Source of the DNA: Altererythrobacter sp. ZODW24
GTDB taxonomy: Bacteria > Pseudomonadota > Alphaproteobacteria > Sphingomonadales > Sphingomonadaceae
Length of the DNA stretch: 64,000 bases
Reading direction: 5' to 3'
Assembly (NCBI RefSeq): GCF_003344885.1
Contig: NZ_CP031155.1
Coordinates: forward strand, 558,001-622,000
Part shown: positions 52,978 through 63,400 of the stretch, piece after piece
Layout of the letters: every line of letters begins with the position of its first letter
Numbering within the stretch: position 1 is the first letter of the stretch
Position numbers and translations under genes: made by a program
Notes under the pieces: model-generated
The model's input: the letters and a program-made list of their open reading frames with translations, nothing else
What the model was told of the DNA's origin: nothing
Databases searched by the model: none

Positions 52978-53499
52978 CTATTCGGGCGGCTCGTGACCGA
53001 TCATGATCGTGTCGAGTGGATTGCCAACCGCCCCAAAGTCAAGCAGCGATCCCATCCACGCGTCATTGGGTCCCTCGCCACGATCACTGCCTGCACGCGC
53101 AGAAATATATCCGCCAACCAGCATACTGAGTAGTGGCAACATGTGACGCAAAGTCTCCGTATCGACCGAACTTTTGTTCGCCGCATCGTCAGCAACCACT
53201 CGGCTGACTTGCGGCGACCCGAAGATGTCCTGCAGCACTAGTTTACCTGGTTTGGTATCCGTCTTGCCGGGCAGCAACACGGCCTCTGCCATGGACGAAC
53301 CACCCGAATTTTTAAGCGCGGCGGTCACGCCTTCCATGTTTTCACCCTGTCCGACACGGTCACGCAGTTTCGAAAGCCCGCCCATTATTGCCGGCAAAAG
53401 AGCTTCAGTGCCATCGGCAGCCATGCGGGGACTGATGCCGAGTTCACTCGCCATAGCGTTCACCCCGCCGGTGCGGCGCAGAATATCCAGCACGTCCAT
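52978..53499 (-). CDS. DUF937 (YidB-like) protein
   Basis: 173 residues. The N-terminal helical repeat contains NAMASELGISPRMAADGTEALLPAIMGGLSK, matching DUF937; the GISPRMAADGTEALLPAIM core recurs in the protein at 56804-57283. A C-terminal GGYISARAG segment and a flexible acidic tail follow. DUF937 proteins such as E. coli YidB have no settled role. It lies with two relatives in a 5-kb cluster, transcribed divergently from the DUF3597 gene. Confidence 0.85.
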   Translation of the reverse strand: MDVLDILRRTGGVNAMASELGISPRMAADGTEALLPAIMGGLSKLRDRVGQGENMEGVTAALKNSGGSSMAEAVLLPGKTDTKPGKLVLQDIFGSPQVSRVVADDAANKSSVDTETLRHMLPLLSMLVGGYISARAGSDRGEGPNDAWMGSLLDFGAVGNPLDTIMIGHEPPE

Positions 53500-53672
53500 T
53501 TATAGCTCCACCGCGGTGCGACCCAGGTGACTGGCCGAGGCGGAATGCCCAGGCTAAGCATATTTGGTAGCGACAAAATCCTATCGATACCTTTAAGGAA
53601 CCCGAATGGCTTGCCATCCGTTCCAAAGGCATTACCGATATACACATTAAAAATCCGGGAAGGGATAAAACA

Positions 53673-54035
53673 ATGGGAATTTTCAGTTCAATTAAAGACG
53701 CAGTTTTCGGCAAGAAGGCGAAAGCTCAGGAGGCTCCGGCCCCAACAGCAGCCCCGGTCGCGGATTCGCAAGCCGCAGCGGTCGATTCTGTTGATGTTGC
53801 CGCATCGCTTGATGCAATGTCCGGCGCTGACAAGCTCAACTGGCGCACGTCAATCGTCGATCTAATGAAACTGATCGGCGTCGACCCAAGCTATGCGAAC
53901 CGTAAGGAACTGGCGACCGAACTGGGCCGCGAAGGTTATTCCGGCACCGCAGAAGACAACATCTGGCTGCATAAGCAGACGATGCAAGAACTGGCCCGCA
54001 ACGGCGGCAAGGTTCCAGCCGAGTTTCTCGACTGA
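53673..54035 (+). CDS. DUF3597 protein
   Basis: 120 residues. An Ala/Pro-rich first half (AQEAPAPTAAPVADSQ) precedes the DUF3597 domain: LNWRTSIVDLMKLIGVDPSYA, GREGYSGTAEDNIWLHKQTMQ. The structure is a small helical bundle; function is unknown, and in some bacteria homologues are stress- or phage-protein-linked. GGGAAGGG lies about eight bases before the ATG. It is divergent from the DUF937 gene. Confidence 0.88.
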   Translation: MGIFSSIKDAVFGKKAKAQEAPAPTAAPVADSQAAAVDSVDVAASLDAMSGADKLNWRTSIVDLMKLIGVDPSYANRKELATELGREGYSGTAEDNIWLHKQTMQELARNGGKVPAEFLD

Positions 54036-54099
54036 TTGATCATCTCTGAATGCGTGACCGAGGTTTGACAGCTTCGGACCAGCGCGCCAGACAGCGGGC

Positions 54100-55965
54100 A
54101 TGAAAAAACCCGTGAAGATTACCGAATACAGTTTCACCCGCCGCCAAGCCCTAGCCGGGATTGGGGCGGGTGTTTCTTTGTCCGCTCTGGGCGGGTGCGC
54201 GAGAACTGCCGATCAAAGGCTTGGGGCTGCCAGCAGCCCCAGCGATATGCTCGACCAAATCGCCTACAATTTGCTTGCGCATGAACCCGAACGGGCCACT
54301 GGGCTCGGCGTGGACGTCGGGGCGTATTCGCCGCTTCGCGGAAAGCTGGAGGATCAGTCACAGGCGGGACAAGATGCGTTTGCCGCGACGCTGAAAAGCG
54401 ACCTCGCAGCGATCCGCGCCATCAACACAGACAGTTTCGATCCGGCCACCAGAACAAGCTTTGAAGTAGTCGAAAGCGCTTACGCAACGGCGCTCGACGG
54501 ATTTGCCCTACCCTACGGTGATGTCGCGGTCGGCAGTTGGCGCAACGCGCCCTATGTAGTGATCCAGAACGTCGGGACATATCTCGACATGGGCCGTTTC
54601 ATGGACAGCAGCCATCCGGTCGAGACCGAAGAAGATGTCTACGCCTATCTAAACCGCCTATCGGCCATGCCATCGACGCTGCGCGGCGAGTTGGAGCGAG
54701 TTAAAGCAGCCCGCGCGATGGGCGTTGTCCCGCCAGACTTTCTGCTCGATAAAGCTATCACGCAGATGGAACTATCCATCAAAAATGCCCGCGAAGGCGG
54801 CAGTTTAGTGAGCTCGCTTACCAGTAAGATCATCAGCAAGTTTGGCGAAGATGCACTGGGCGAAAAAGGCGAATATGCCTATTCAATCGTAACAGGAGAG
54901 ATCGCCCCCGCCCTCGAAGAACAGCTAGCCGAACTCAAAGCGCAGCGAGCAGTGGCTACTGGCGATCCAGGCATGGCCGCCCGGCCCAAGGGTGACGAAT
55001 ATTATGCCTGGGCGCTGCGCGCCAGCACCACCACTTCGATGACGCCGGACGAAATTCACGAGAAGGGTTTGGAAGAACTGGCCGATCTACACGGCCAAAT
55101 GGATCCGATCCTGCAAGAGCTCGGCTATAGTAAGGGCTCAGTCGGCGCACGGATGACCGCACTTGGCCAAGACCCAAGGTTCAAATTCGCCGCAGGTGAC
55201 CCCGGCCGCGCTGAGATCATGGCCTTCATCGAAGACCGCATCGCTTGGATCAAATCGCAAATGCCGCGAGCATTTAACACGCTGGTCGACCCAAATTTGG
55301 AAGTGAAGCGCATACCGATCGCTGAAGAGCTGGGCGCACCTGGCGCTTACGGCGGAGCTGGTTCAAAGGACGGTTCGATCCCTGGCCGCATGTGGATCAA
55401 TCTGCGCGACACCGATTTGCACCGCAAATATGATCTCGCCGATTTGACCTATCACGAGACTATCCCGGGCCATGTCTGGGAAGGCGAATATTCTAACACG
55501 CTTCCGCTGATCCGGTCGATCCTCGCATTCAATGCCTTCAGCGAAGGCTGGGCGCTTTACGGCGAACAGATTGCCGATGAGCTCGGCGCTTATGACGAAT
55601 ACAAGGTCGGCCGGTTGGGCTATCTCCAGTCGCTCGCCTTCCGCGCTTGCCGCATGGTTGTCGATACCGGGCTTCATCACAAGCGCTGGAGTCGGCAGCA
55701 GGGTGTCGACTTCTTCGTCCAGCGCAATGGCAGCAAACCGCAAGAAGTCGCGAGCGAAGTCGACCGTTATTGCAGCTGGCCCGGGCAGGCCTGCGGCTAC
55801 AAGGTTGGGCACAGCGAAATCGTCCGCCAGCGCGCCCGCGCGCAAGTCGCTCTTGGCCGAAATTACGACTTCAAAGCGTTCAATGATGCGGTTGTTCTAG
55901 GCGGCAATGCGCCGCTCGATGTGATGGCGAAGAATGTCGGGCGCTATATTGCAGGTGCTGCCTAA
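54100..55965 (+). CDS. DUF885 metallopeptidase-like lipoprotein
   Basis: 621 residues. The N terminus combines a twin-arginine motif (TRRQALAGIGAGVS) with a lipobox (LGGC, cysteine about 33), so export is probably by Tat followed by lipidation. The DUF885 domain carries HETIPGH at about 452-458, a HExxxGH zinc motif, with NAFSEGWALYGEQ downstream giving the third ligand. It should be a periplasmic metallo-carboxypeptidase or peptidase. Length is normal for the family. Confidence 0.88.
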   Translation: MKKPVKITEYSFTRRQALAGIGAGVSLSALGGCARTADQRLGAASSPSDMLDQIAYNLLAHEPERATGLGVDVGAYSPLRGKLEDQSQAGQDAFAATLKSDLAAIRAINTDSFDPATRTSFEVVESAYATALDGFALPYGDVAVGSWRNAPYVVIQNVGTYLDMGRFMDSSHPVETEEDVYAYLNRLSAMPSTLRGELERVKAARAMGVVPPDFLLDKAITQMELSIKNAREGGSLVSSLTSKIISKFGEDALGEKGEYAYSIVTGEIAPALEEQLAELKAQRAVATGDPGMAARPKGDEYYAWALRASTTTSMTPDEIHEKGLEELADLHGQMDPILQELGYSKGSVGARMTALGQDPRFKFAAGDPGRAEIMAFIEDRIAWIKSQMPRAFNTLVDPNLEVKRIPIAEELGAPGAYGGAGSKDGSIPGRMWINLRDTDLHRKYDLADLTYHETIPGHVWEGEYSNTLPLIRSILAFNAFSEGWALYGEQIADELGAYDEYKVGRLGYLQSLAFRACRMVVDTGLHHKRWSRQQGVDFFVQRNGSKPQEVASEVDRYCSWPGQACGYKVGHSEIVRQRARAQVALGRNYDFKAFNDAVVLGGNAPLDVMAKNVGRYIAGAA

Positions 55966-55992
55966 ACTACAGCACCACGCGATCGTCCTAGA

Positions 55993-56709
55993 TCAAGCCT
56001 CGGTTTTGCGGCTGATCAGGGGCACTTGATTGACCGTGGCGATCCCGCTCAATTCGCAAGCTCGAAACGCGACCTCTTTGCCCTGGCCGGGCAGTGTAAC
56101 CCGCGTCTTCACAACCCATTTTCCGGCCTGATAAACAGACAGCAGCGACGTCTGCTTGAGTGCTGGCTGACCGTTACCGGCTGGGACGTCGAAATTATAT
56201 GTCGCTGTTCCAAAACTGACTGGATTAGTCTCCTGCTCCAGCTCATCGACGGTATTGCGCGCCATTGCCGCTTTGCCGACATGCGGTATCAGCGCATCGA
56301 AACATACTTGGCCAACGGCAGACAGCTCTTCAACTTTCAACGCGGATGCGTCGCCCCGCTGCATTATCTGCGCCTTGGCACCTTGATATTCGCGGGCGCC
56401 ATTAATGCCGGGATAGGTGTAAATATACATCGTAACGCGGGTTAGGCCGCTCTCGTCAGTCTTGTCATACTGACAGCCGACATTTGTGCCGTCGCCGGGC
56501 CTTAGATTGGATGTGACAGCCAATTGCATCTGGCCAAGCAGGGTCGGGCACTGTGCACCGCTTTGGATATGTTCGATGACCGGCTTTGTTGCCATATTGG
56601 CGACTTTAAAGGCGACGGGATCAAGCTTTGGAATGTTATAGACGGGAACTGATTGTCCCACTGCGGCGCTCGACACTGTCAAAAGTGCCAACATTCCAAT
56701 CATTCGCAT
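55993..56709 (-). CDS. Secreted protein of unknown function
   Basis: 238 residues from ATG 56709, with GGGGGA six bases before it. Signal peptide ending AAVGQSVP. The mature part has beta-rich segments and cysteines in SGAQCPTLL, NVGCQYDKT, GQVCFDALI and FRACELSG, possibly two disulfides. No family could be named. It is convergent with the DUF885 gene, 27 bases apart. An upstream extension to 56775 lacks a ribosome site. Confidence 0.6.
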   Translation of the reverse strand: MRMIGMLALLTVSSAAVGQSVPVYNIPKLDPVAFKVANMATKPVIEHIQSGAQCPTLLGQMQLAVTSNLRPGDGTNVGCQYDKTDESGLTRVTMYIYTYPGINGAREYQGAKAQIMQRGDASALKVEELSAVGQVCFDALIPHVGKAAMARNTVDELEQETNPVSFGTATYNFDVPAGNGQPALKQTSLLSVYQAGKWVVKTRVTLPGQGKEVAFRACELSGIATVNQVPLISRKTEA

Positions 56710-56803
56710 ATCAGTCCCCCAAAACCATTTCCGGTCCATCAAAGTGATTGCCGGCATGGCCACCATAGCCAGCAATCACTTGAATTACAGATGAATTGTA
56801 AAG

Positions 56804-57283
56804 CTAGCGCGCGAGCCCGCCGATGAGCGAGCCAAGCAAGCCGCCCAGCGCGCCGCCGCCAGCGCCGCCACCGGCCGAACCGCTGTTCTGCTTTGCCATA
56901 TAACCGGCCGCAGCCATCGCCAGAATCGGAAGCATTTTCTTGAGAATCGAAGGATCGATGCCGGTCGCGCCTGCAGCTTCTGCTGCGACGCCGCGACTAA
57001 CATCCTTGCTGCCGAAAATCTGACCGAGAATCTCGTTACCTTGGTTCACCGGTGTCGGGCTACCGCCGAGCACTGCGTCGAGCAATCCGCCGCCGCCCAT
57101 GCCGCCAATCAAACTGCCAAGACCGCCAAGCCCTGACGAGCCCGAGCTATCACGTCCCATACCGGCCATGATCGCGGGCAGCAGAACAGAAGCGCCCATT
57201 TTCGCGGTCTGCGCGTCGATACCAAGTTCGCCGGCCATGCTTTCGATAGCACCGCTTTGCTGCAGCATTTGTCCTAAATTCAT
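56804..57283 (-). CDS. DUF937 protein
   Basis: 159 residues, strongly glycine-rich in the middle and at the end (GGLGSLIGGMGGGGLLD; GGGAGGGALGGLLGSL). The DUF937 core ELGIDAQTAKMGASVLLPAIMAGM is clearly related to that of the gene at 52978. No signal peptide. It precedes the related 106-residue gene by 38 bases in the same direction and probably shares its transcript. Confidence 0.83.
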   Translation of the reverse strand: MNLGQMLQQSGAIESMAGELGIDAQTAKMGASVLLPAIMAGMGRDSSGSSGLGGLGSLIGGMGGGGLLDAVLGGSPTPVNQGNEILGQIFGSKDVSRGVAAEAAGATGIDPSILKKMLPILAMAAAGYMAKQNSGSAGGGAGGGALGGLLGSLIGGLAR

Positions 57284-57321
57284 TTGTAATTCCTCTCTCG
57301 CAGGCTGTTGCCCGTCTTAGT

Positions 57322-57642
57322 TTACTTCTTGCCGAACAGACCTTTGGCCATACCCGCGATATCATTCAGCGGATTGCCGTCGCCATCGCGGTCCAGCATC
57401 GAAGCAAACTTGGCAAGCGAGCCTTCGCCGCCAATTTGATCTTTGATTTGGTTGAGCATGCCGGTGTCGAGGCCGGTCTTTTCCGCCGCCAGCTCCACCG
57501 TGTCGCCATCTTCCTGATGCGCTTCGCCCAAGGCAGCAACGGCCTCGGCAGCCTTCTCAGGATCAATGCCAAGTTTTTCAGCCATGTTTGTGACTGTAGG
57601 GTTGTTAGTAACCTGTCCCAGAATGTTGTCGAATAGTCCCAT
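57322..57642 (-). CDS. Small DUF937-related protein with DxDxDG loop
   Basis: 106 residues. AEKLGIDPEKAAEAVAALGEA resembles the DUF937 core of the two neighbours, but without the GSLLPAIM part. DRDGDGNPLND at about 84-94 is a DxDxDG loop like a calcium-binding motif. No signal peptide. It is the first gene of the pair with the glycine-rich DUF937 gene. Whether it binds calcium is unknown. Confidence 0.72.
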   Translation of the reverse strand: MGLFDNILGQVTNNPTVTNMAEKLGIDPEKAAEAVAALGEAHQEDGDTVELAAEKTGLDTGMLNQIKDQIGGEGSLAKFASMLDRDGDGNPLNDIAGMAKGLFGKK

Positions 57643-57695
57643 GTTGTCTCTCCATTGTATGAGTGAGTCGCGCGCAGTGTGAACCTATGACGGGC

Positions 57696-57761
57696 AAAGA
57701 AAAAGCCCCCTTCCCCGTCTCCCCTAATTTGGCACTAGGTGGCGGACGAGGAAGAGGGCTT
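57696..57761 (-). terminator. Terminator of pckA
   Basis: On the minus strand a 17-base arm (57745-57761) pairs with 57703-57719, its two non-Watson-Crick positions being G-U. A T run follows, and the loop is about 25 bases. It begins 24 bases after the pckA stop. Confidence 0.8.
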
Positions 57762-57784
57762 CCCTCTCCAACTGTGTATTGGTC

Positions 57785-59377
57785 TCAAGCGGCTGCGGGT
57801 GCAGCCTGCCTTACGCCTTCATCAACATGCGCTTCGAATTCGGCGAAGTTATCGACGAACAGATTCACCAGCTTGTGGGCGGTGCGGTCATATTCTTCCT
57901 TGTCGGCCCAGGTCGAACGCGGATCGAGGATCGCGCTATCGACGCCCGCAACAGCAATGGGAACATCGAAGCCGAAGTTCTCGTCCTTGCGGAATTCAGC
58001 ATCATTCAGCGATCCGTCGAGCGCAGCATTGAGCAGCGCGCGCGTTGCTTTGATCGGCATCCGGTTGCCAGTGCCATATTTGCCGCCGGTCCAGCCCGTG
58101 TTGACCAACCAGCATTGCACACCGCCCTCGGCGATGCGCTTCTTGAGCAGATTGCCATAAACGCTGGGGTGGCGCGGCATGAATGGCGCCCCGAAACATG
58201 TGCTGAAAGTGGCCTCTGGCTCGGTTACACCGATTTCCGTGCCAGCAACCTTGGCCGTGTAGCCAGACAAGAAGTGATACATTGCCTGGTCTGGCGTGAG
58301 ACGCGAAATCGGGGGCAAGACACCGAATGCATCAGCGGTAAGCATGATAACATTGGTTGGCACCGGGCCAAGGTTATCCTTCGACGTGTTCGGGATGAAC
58401 TCCAGCGGATAGGCACCGCGCGTATTCTCGGCGAGCGAATTGTCGTCGAGATCTAGTTGGCCGTTTTCATCCATCACGACGTTTTCAAGCACTGTGCCGT
58501 GCATCTTGGTCGTGGCGAAAATCTCGGGTTCGGCTTCTTCCGACAGGCGGATCATCTTGGCGTAGCATCCACCTTCAAAGTTAAAGACGGCGGTGTCCGA
58601 CCAACCATGCTCGTCATCTCCGATCAGCGTGCGGCTGGCATCAGCAGAAAGCGTGGTTTTGCCAGTGCCTGACAAGCCAAAGAACACTGCGGTCTTCCCA
58701 TCCGGTCCAATGTTGGAACTGCAATGCATCGGCATCACGCCCTTGGCAGGCAACAGGTAGTTGAGAATGCCGAAGACGCTCTTCTTCATCTCGCCGGCAT
58801 ATTTGGTTCCGCCGATCAGGATCAGCTTCTCGGTCAGGTTGACTGCAACGACCGTTTCGCTACGCGTGCCATGACGTTCAGGATCAGCGCGGAAGCTTGG
58901 CAGGTCGATGATTGTGTATTCCGGCATGAAGCCGTCCAGCTCGGCTGCAGTCGGGCGAACGAGCAGCGTCCGGATGAACTGGTTGTGCCATGCAAGCTCG
59001 TTGATCACGCGCACATTAACGCGGTGCTCGGGTTGCGAACCACCGAATAAGTCGGCGACATAGAGAGTCTTCTGTTTCGCCACTTCGGCAAGGAAATCAG
59101 CCTTCAATGCGGCAAAATGCGCAGGCGTCATCGAGACGTTGGTTTTTCCCCACCAAACTGTGTCTTCTGTGGTCGCATCGCGGACGATGAACTTGTCTTT
59201 GGCCGAACGGCCGGTATGCGCGCCGGTTTGAACAACTAGCGGCCCATCGGCAGCAAGCTTGCCCTCACCATTTGCGACAGATGCAGCGATCAGCGCGTCA
59301 GTGCCAAGGTTAGCGTGAATTTCAGCATTGGTTTCAATGCCCTGATCGGCAAGCGAGTGGGAAAGCGCGGTGGACAA
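57785..59377 (-). CDS. pckA: Phosphoenolpyruvate carboxykinase (ATP)
   Basis: 530 residues. The P-loop is [14 protein letters not shown]; other signatures are [29 protein letters not shown] and the glycine-rich [14 protein letters not shown]. It converts oxaloacetate to PEP for gluconeogenesis. Divergent from chvI across about 210 bases, the arrangement seen in Agrobacterium and Sinorhizobium, where the ChvIG system affects pckA expression. Length is normal. Confidence 0.97.
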   Translation of the reverse strand: MSTALSHSLADQGIETNAEIHANLGTDALIAASVANGEGKLAADGPLVVQTGAHTGRSAKDKFIVRDATTEDTVWWGKTNVSMTPAHFAALKADFLAEVAKQKTLYVADLFGGSQPEHRVNVRVINELAWHNQFIRTLLVRPTAAELDGFMPEYTIIDLPSFRADPERHGTRSETVVAVNLTEKLILIGGTKYAGEMKKSVFGILNYLLPAKGVMPMHCSSNIGPDGKTAVFFGLSGTGKTTLSADASRTLIGDDEHGWSDTAVFNFEGGCYAKMIRLSEEAEPEIFATTKMHGTVLENVVMDENGQLDLDDNSLAENTRGAYPLEFIPNTSKDNLGPVPTNVIMLTADAFGVLPPISRLTPDQAMYHFLSGYTAKVAGTEIGVTEPEATFSTCFGAPFMPRHPSVYGNLLKKRIAEGGVQCWLVNTGWTGGKYGTGNRMPIKATRALLNAALDGSLNDAEFRKDENFGFDVPIAVAGVDSAILDPRSTWADKEEYDRTAHKLVNLFVDNFAEFEAHVDEGVRQAAPAAA

Positions 59378-59588
59378 TGTCGTCTCCTGATGAGCGGGGG
59401 CAGCGCGGCTACACCAAGTTGTGCATACGAATGCAGCGCCTTTTCAGGCCGCTTAAACGAGGGGTCGATTCGCGTCAATTTCAGCGGCAACTAAAGACTG
59501 CATTCAGAGGCGGGGGCGCACGTGCGTTGTTTCACAAAAACAAACAAGCTAGGCCTAGGCCCGAACATGAGTAGGATCACATTCCGCG

Positions 59589-60362
59589 ATGGCTGAAGAG
59601 CAGATCAAAAAACAAAACGTCCAGGGTGAGCGGGGCGAACACGCTGCGCATACCGTGGCGCTGGTCGACGATGACCGCAACATCCTGACGTCAGTGTCAA
59701 TCGCCCTGCAGGCCGAAGGTTTTACCACCCGCGTCTATTCGGACAGCGAAGTGGCTCTGGGCGCGCTGATCGAGAATCCGCCTGATTTGGGCGTGTTCGA
59801 CATCAAGATGCCGAAGATGGACGGAATGGAATTGCTCCGCCGTGTTCGCGAGCATTCACCGCTCCCCGTCATATTCCTGACCAGCAAGGATCACGAGGAA
59901 GACGAAGAAGCTGGCCTCGCCATCGGCGCAGATGATTACATCGCCAAGCCATTCAGCCAGCGCCTGCTGATCGCGCGGATTCGCGCAATCCTTCGGCGCA
60001 GCAGCGCTCGTCTTTTACCGGCTGGACAGGAATTGAACGCTGCCAATCTACCCGAAGACCAGAAGTGGTCACGCGGACGGTTGTCGATGGATCCGGCACG
60101 TCATCATGTCGAATGGGACGGCAATTCTGTGTCCCTCACTGTCACCGAGTTCCTGATCCTAGAAGCATTGGCGGCACGGCCCGGCGTTATCAAATCGCGC
60201 AATCAGTTGATGGACGCAGCCTATCCCGACGATGTGTTCGTCGATGACCGCACGGTGGACAGCCATATCAAACGTATGCGCCGCAAGTTCCGTGTGCATG
60301 ACCGTGACTTCTCATCAATTTCTACTCTTTATGGTGCGGGTTACAGCTTCACAGATGGCTGA
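59589..60362 (+). CDS. chvI: Response regulator ChvI
   Basis: 257 residues from ATG 59589. The receiver carries acidic residues near 27-29 (VDDDRN), the phosphate-acceptor Asp at about 71 ([13 protein letters not shown]) and Lys120 (YIAKPF). A winged-helix OmpR-type DNA-binding domain fills the second half ([27 protein letters not shown]). ChvI responds to acid and envelope stress in alphaproteobacteria and controls carbon and surface genes. Overlaps the chvG start by eight bases. Confidence 0.93.
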   Translation: MAEEQIKKQNVQGERGEHAAHTVALVDDDRNILTSVSIALQAEGFTTRVYSDSEVALGALIENPPDLGVFDIKMPKMDGMELLRRVREHSPLPVIFLTSKDHEEDEEAGLAIGADDYIAKPFSQRLLIARIRAILRRSSARLLPAGQELNAANLPEDQKWSRGRLSMDPARHHVEWDGNSVSLTVTEFLILEALAARPGVIKSRNQLMDAAYPDDVFVDDRTVDSHIKRMRRKFRVHDRDFSSISTLYGAGYSFTDG

Positions 60363-61923
60363 TGACCAGCCTTTAGAGAGCGAAGAGGGGCGACTTCGTT
60401 GGTCCCGCAAGCTGTCGCTTCGCTCCCGCATTTTGGTGGTCAACATCCTGCCGCTCGCCTTGCTGGGCGGCGGTATTTTCTACCTCGACAATTACCGCAG
60501 TCAGCTGCTCTCAGAACGATACAAACTGGCACGGATCGAGGCACAGATCACCGCCGAAGCACTCGCAGGCGCGAGCCGTGAGAGACAAGAAGCACTGCTG
60601 ATTCAGATCGGCAAAGAGCAACAGATGCGCTTGCGGATGTATGATGCCGAGGGACGTTTATGGGCCGACAGCTTCGAGCTTGATGCGCCCAGCTTCACCC
60701 TCGCCGATCCTGATCAGGAGCCATGGCAACAAGACTTTGCGCGTTGGCTAGACGAGTTGGTGGACGGGATCACCGGGGCTGCGGCTGTGCCAGACTATCT
60801 TGATCCGGAAAGCACTCAAGCCGACATCTGGCCAGAACTCGCCCGCGCGCGCGAGATGGGCCTAAGCCAAATTGAACTCCGCAATGCGCCGGATCGCACA
60901 CCGATGATCACTGCCGCCGCACCCGTCGGGCTGCAGGGCTCCACACTGCTCACAACACGCAATGCCAAAGACATAACCGAGGCCGTGCGAAGCGCCAGAA
61001 CCACACTGTTCATCGCGTTTATGACTGCGCTGATGCTTTCCGTAATGGCCTCGCTTTTTCTGGCACGCACCATCATCAAACCGCTACGCAAGCTGGCTGG
61101 CGCTGCTGTACGCGTCAGGCTTGGCCGCGACCGTGATGTCGTGGTTCCCCGCTTGCCAGAGCGCGGTGACGAAATCGGTTCGCTTGCCCGCACTATTTCC
61201 GACATGACCACCGCACTTCGTGGCCGGATCGACGCGGTGGAAAGCTTCGCCGCCGATGTCGCGCATGAGATCAAGAACCCGCTCGCTTCGCTGCGCAGCG
61301 CTTTGGAATCACTTGAGAAGGTTGAAGACCCTGAATTACGCAAACAATTGACGCAGATCGCAACACATGACGTGCGCCGGATCGACCGATTGGTAAGCGA
61401 AATAGCCGATGCCAGCAGGGTCGATGCCGAGCTAAGCCGAACAACTTTCGAGCGGCTCGATATGCATGATTTAGTCGTCAACATCTTGGGAACGAGGGCC
61501 GATCGCCAAGAAAATGCAGGCCGGAAAATCGACCTGCGCGCCAGCGAATATGAAGTGCTGACAGTAATGGGTGTACCTGCGCGTTTGGAGCGAGTGATTG
61601 AAAACCTGCTCGACAATGCGGTCTCGTTTTCTCCCGCTGATGGACGCATTACAATTGATCTTGCGCGCGCGGGCGCGGATGTGGTGCTGACCGTTTGTGA
61701 CGAGGGGCCCGGTATTCCTGAGGCCGAGCGCGAAAAAATCTTCAGCCGCTTCCATTCCGTACGCCCCGACGAAGAAGCCTTCGGCAATCATAGCGGGTTG
61801 GGTCTGGCGATAGCCCGCACCATTGCGGAGGCGCATGATGGGTCGCTGACGGCTGAAGGCCGCCGTGATGGAAAATGCGGTGCTTGCCTCTCGCTCACAG
61901 TACCGTCGATCGTTTCCCAGTGA
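60355..61923 (+). CDS. chvG: Sensor histidine kinase ChvG
   Basis: 522 residues from ATG 60355. Two membrane helices (about 27-44 and 217-237) flank a periplasmic sensor region; HAMP and dimerisation follow, with the phospho-His at about 304 ([16 protein letters not shown]). N and G boxes ([35 protein letters not shown]) are intact. In relatives the periplasmic repressor ExoR binds this sensor; none is visible here. Stop overlaps the hprK start as GTGA. Confidence 0.94.
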   Translation: MADDQPLESEEGRLRWSRKLSLRSRILVVNILPLALLGGGIFYLDNYRSQLLSERYKLARIEAQITAEALAGASRERQEALLIQIGKEQQMRLRMYDAEGRLWADSFELDAPSFTLADPDQEPWQQDFARWLDELVDGITGAAAVPDYLDPESTQADIWPELARAREMGLSQIELRNAPDRTPMITAAAPVGLQGSTLLTTRNAKDITEAVRSARTTLFIAFMTALMLSVMASLFLARTIIKPLRKLAGAAVRVRLGRDRDVVVPRLPERGDEIGSLARTISDMTTALRGRIDAVESFAADVAHEIKNPLASLRSALESLEKVEDPELRKQLTQIATHDVRRIDRLVSEIADASRVDAELSRTTFERLDMHDLVVNILGTRADRQENAGRKIDLRASEYEVLTVMGVPARLERVIENLLDNAVSFSPADGRITIDLARAGADVVLTVCDEGPGIPEAEREKIFSRFHSVRPDEEAFGNHSGLGLAIARTIAEAHDGSLTAEGRRDGKCGACLSLTVPSIVSQ

Positions 61924-62366
61924 CGGGGCCAATCGCCTATCAGGGAACCTGCGTCTCTGTGGGCGGACAAGGGATACTGATAGTCGGGCCGCCGGGCAGC
62001 GGAAAATCAAGCTTGGCGCTAATGCTGATTGACCGGGGTGCGCAGCTGGTCGGTGATGATGGCGTAATGCTAACCGCGGAAGGCGGGCTTCTCCATGCCG
62101 CGCCGCATCCTAACACCGCCCGCCTGTTTGAAATCCGCAATGTCGGGCTGGTTGCCATGCGCGCGACCGATGCACAGGTCTGCTTGGCGCTCCAGCTCAC
62201 AGACGGTGCACCGCGCTTTACCGACGAGGCAGATACATTAGAGCTGCAGGGGCTTGAAATCCCCGCAATCAAGTTCCGCACAGGTGATGCCGCCGCTGCA
62301 ATTCGTGCAGAATGGGCGCTGTCCCAATATGGGCTGGCGGCAAACACTCAGCCCCCTTCACATTGA
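61920..62366 (+). CDS. hprK: Short HPr kinase/phosphorylase
   Basis: 148 residues from GTG 61920, coupled to chvG. The Walker A loop GPPGSGKSS is at about 23-31; VGDDGVML and LFEIRNVGLV are the following family motifs. It has only the kinase core and lacks the N-terminal half of the longer Firmicutes enzyme, as is usual in alphaproteobacteria. It should phosphorylate the regulatory serine of HPr, encoded at the end of the block. Confidence 0.92.
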   Translation: MTGPIAYQGTCVSVGGQGILIVGPPGSGKSSLALMLIDRGAQLVGDDGVMLTAEGGLLHAAPHPNTARLFEIRNVGLVAMRATDAQVCLALQLTDGAPRFTDEADTLELQGLEIPAIKFRTGDAAAAIRAEWALSQYGLAANTQPPSH

Positions 62367-62394
62367 AGCGCCATAAGCGCACAAGCCGCTGCCA

Positions 62395-63342
62395 ATGACC
62401 GACGAATCGTCCGCCACAGATAACTCCGCTCCCGCATCGGACGGCCGCCAACGCATCCTGCTCGTCACCGGGATGGCTGGCGCGGGAAAGACCACTGCAT
62501 TGCGCGTGTTGGAAGATCTGGGCTGGGAGGCAATCGACAACTTCCCGATCCGTCTGCTCGACCGGATGTTGGGAACAGATGCATCGGAGGACGGCATTCG
62601 TCCGCCACTCGCCATTGGTTTTGACACACGGACACGGGGCTTCCGGCCGGACAAAATCATTCGCCGGGTCAAGCGCCTGACGGGCCGTGACGATATTTCA
62701 GTCGCGACGCTATTCATCGATTGCAACTCTGCGGAACTGGAACGCCGCTACAATGAAACCCGCCGCCGCCATCCTCAGGCACAAGGCCGTCCGGTCAAGG
62801 CCGGCATCATGGCTGAGCGCGAATTGCTTGAGCCACTTCGCCGCTGGGCCGATGCCTGTATCGACACCAGCGAATTCACTGCAAACGACCTGCAGCAGGA
62901 AATCCGCGAGCGGTTCTCCGATAGCGCACCTGCTGAGATGGTTGTGACCGTTTCAAGCTTCGGCTTTGCGCGCGGAATGCCGCCAATTGCCGATCTGGTT
63001 TTTGATATGCGGTTCCTGGATAATCCGCACTGGGTTGAGGAACTGCGCGAGCAGACGGGGCAAGATGCGCCAGTTGCCGAGCATATTCGCAAGGACATCG
63101 CCTTCGTTCCAGCATTTGAACGAATTCAAGACCTGCTATTGCTGTTGTTGCCGCGTTACGAGGCGCAGGGCAAAAGCTACGTGCATATAGCCTTTGGCTG
63201 CACTGGCGGGCGGCACCGGTCCGTCTTCACCGCCGAACAAATCGCGGAAAGCTTGCACGAAGCGGGCTTTTCCCCCACCGTTCTCCATCGCAATCTGGCC
63301 TCCCGCGCGGAAGACCAGATCGAAGGCACACAGCAATCATGA
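62395..63342 (+). CDS. rapZ: RNase adapter / nucleotide-binding protein RapZ
   Basis: 315 residues. Walker A GMAGAGKTTAL at about 26-36; the C-terminal domain carries DLVFDMRFLDNPHW, FGCTGGRHRSV and RNLASR-like ends. In E. coli RapZ guides RNase E to small RNAs of amino-sugar control; the alphaproteobacterial role is less clear. Position between hprK and the PTS gene is conserved. No GlmZ-like RNA is visible. Confidence 0.92.
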   Translation: MTDESSATDNSAPASDGRQRILLVTGMAGAGKTTALRVLEDLGWEAIDNFPIRLLDRMLGTDASEDGIRPPLAIGFDTRTRGFRPDKIIRRVKRLTGRDDISVATLFIDCNSAELERRYNETRRRHPQAQGRPVKAGIMAERELLEPLRRWADACIDTSEFTANDLQQEIRERFSDSAPAEMVVTVSSFGFARGMPPIADLVFDMRFLDNPHWVEELREQTGQDAPVAEHIRKDIAFVPAFERIQDLLLLLLPRYEAQGKSYVHIAFGCTGGRHRSVFTAEQIAESLHEAGFSPTVLHRNLASRAEDQIEGTQQS

Positions 63343-63400
63343 AAATGGCGCGCTCCTCCCCAATGAAAACACTTCCCGTACTCAGGCATTTGCATACATC

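Noticed and set aside
59549-59558. CTAGGCCTAG, a perfect 10-bp palindrome in the pckA-chvI gap
   Set aside because: Short self-complementary words arise by chance, and no second copy lies in the region.
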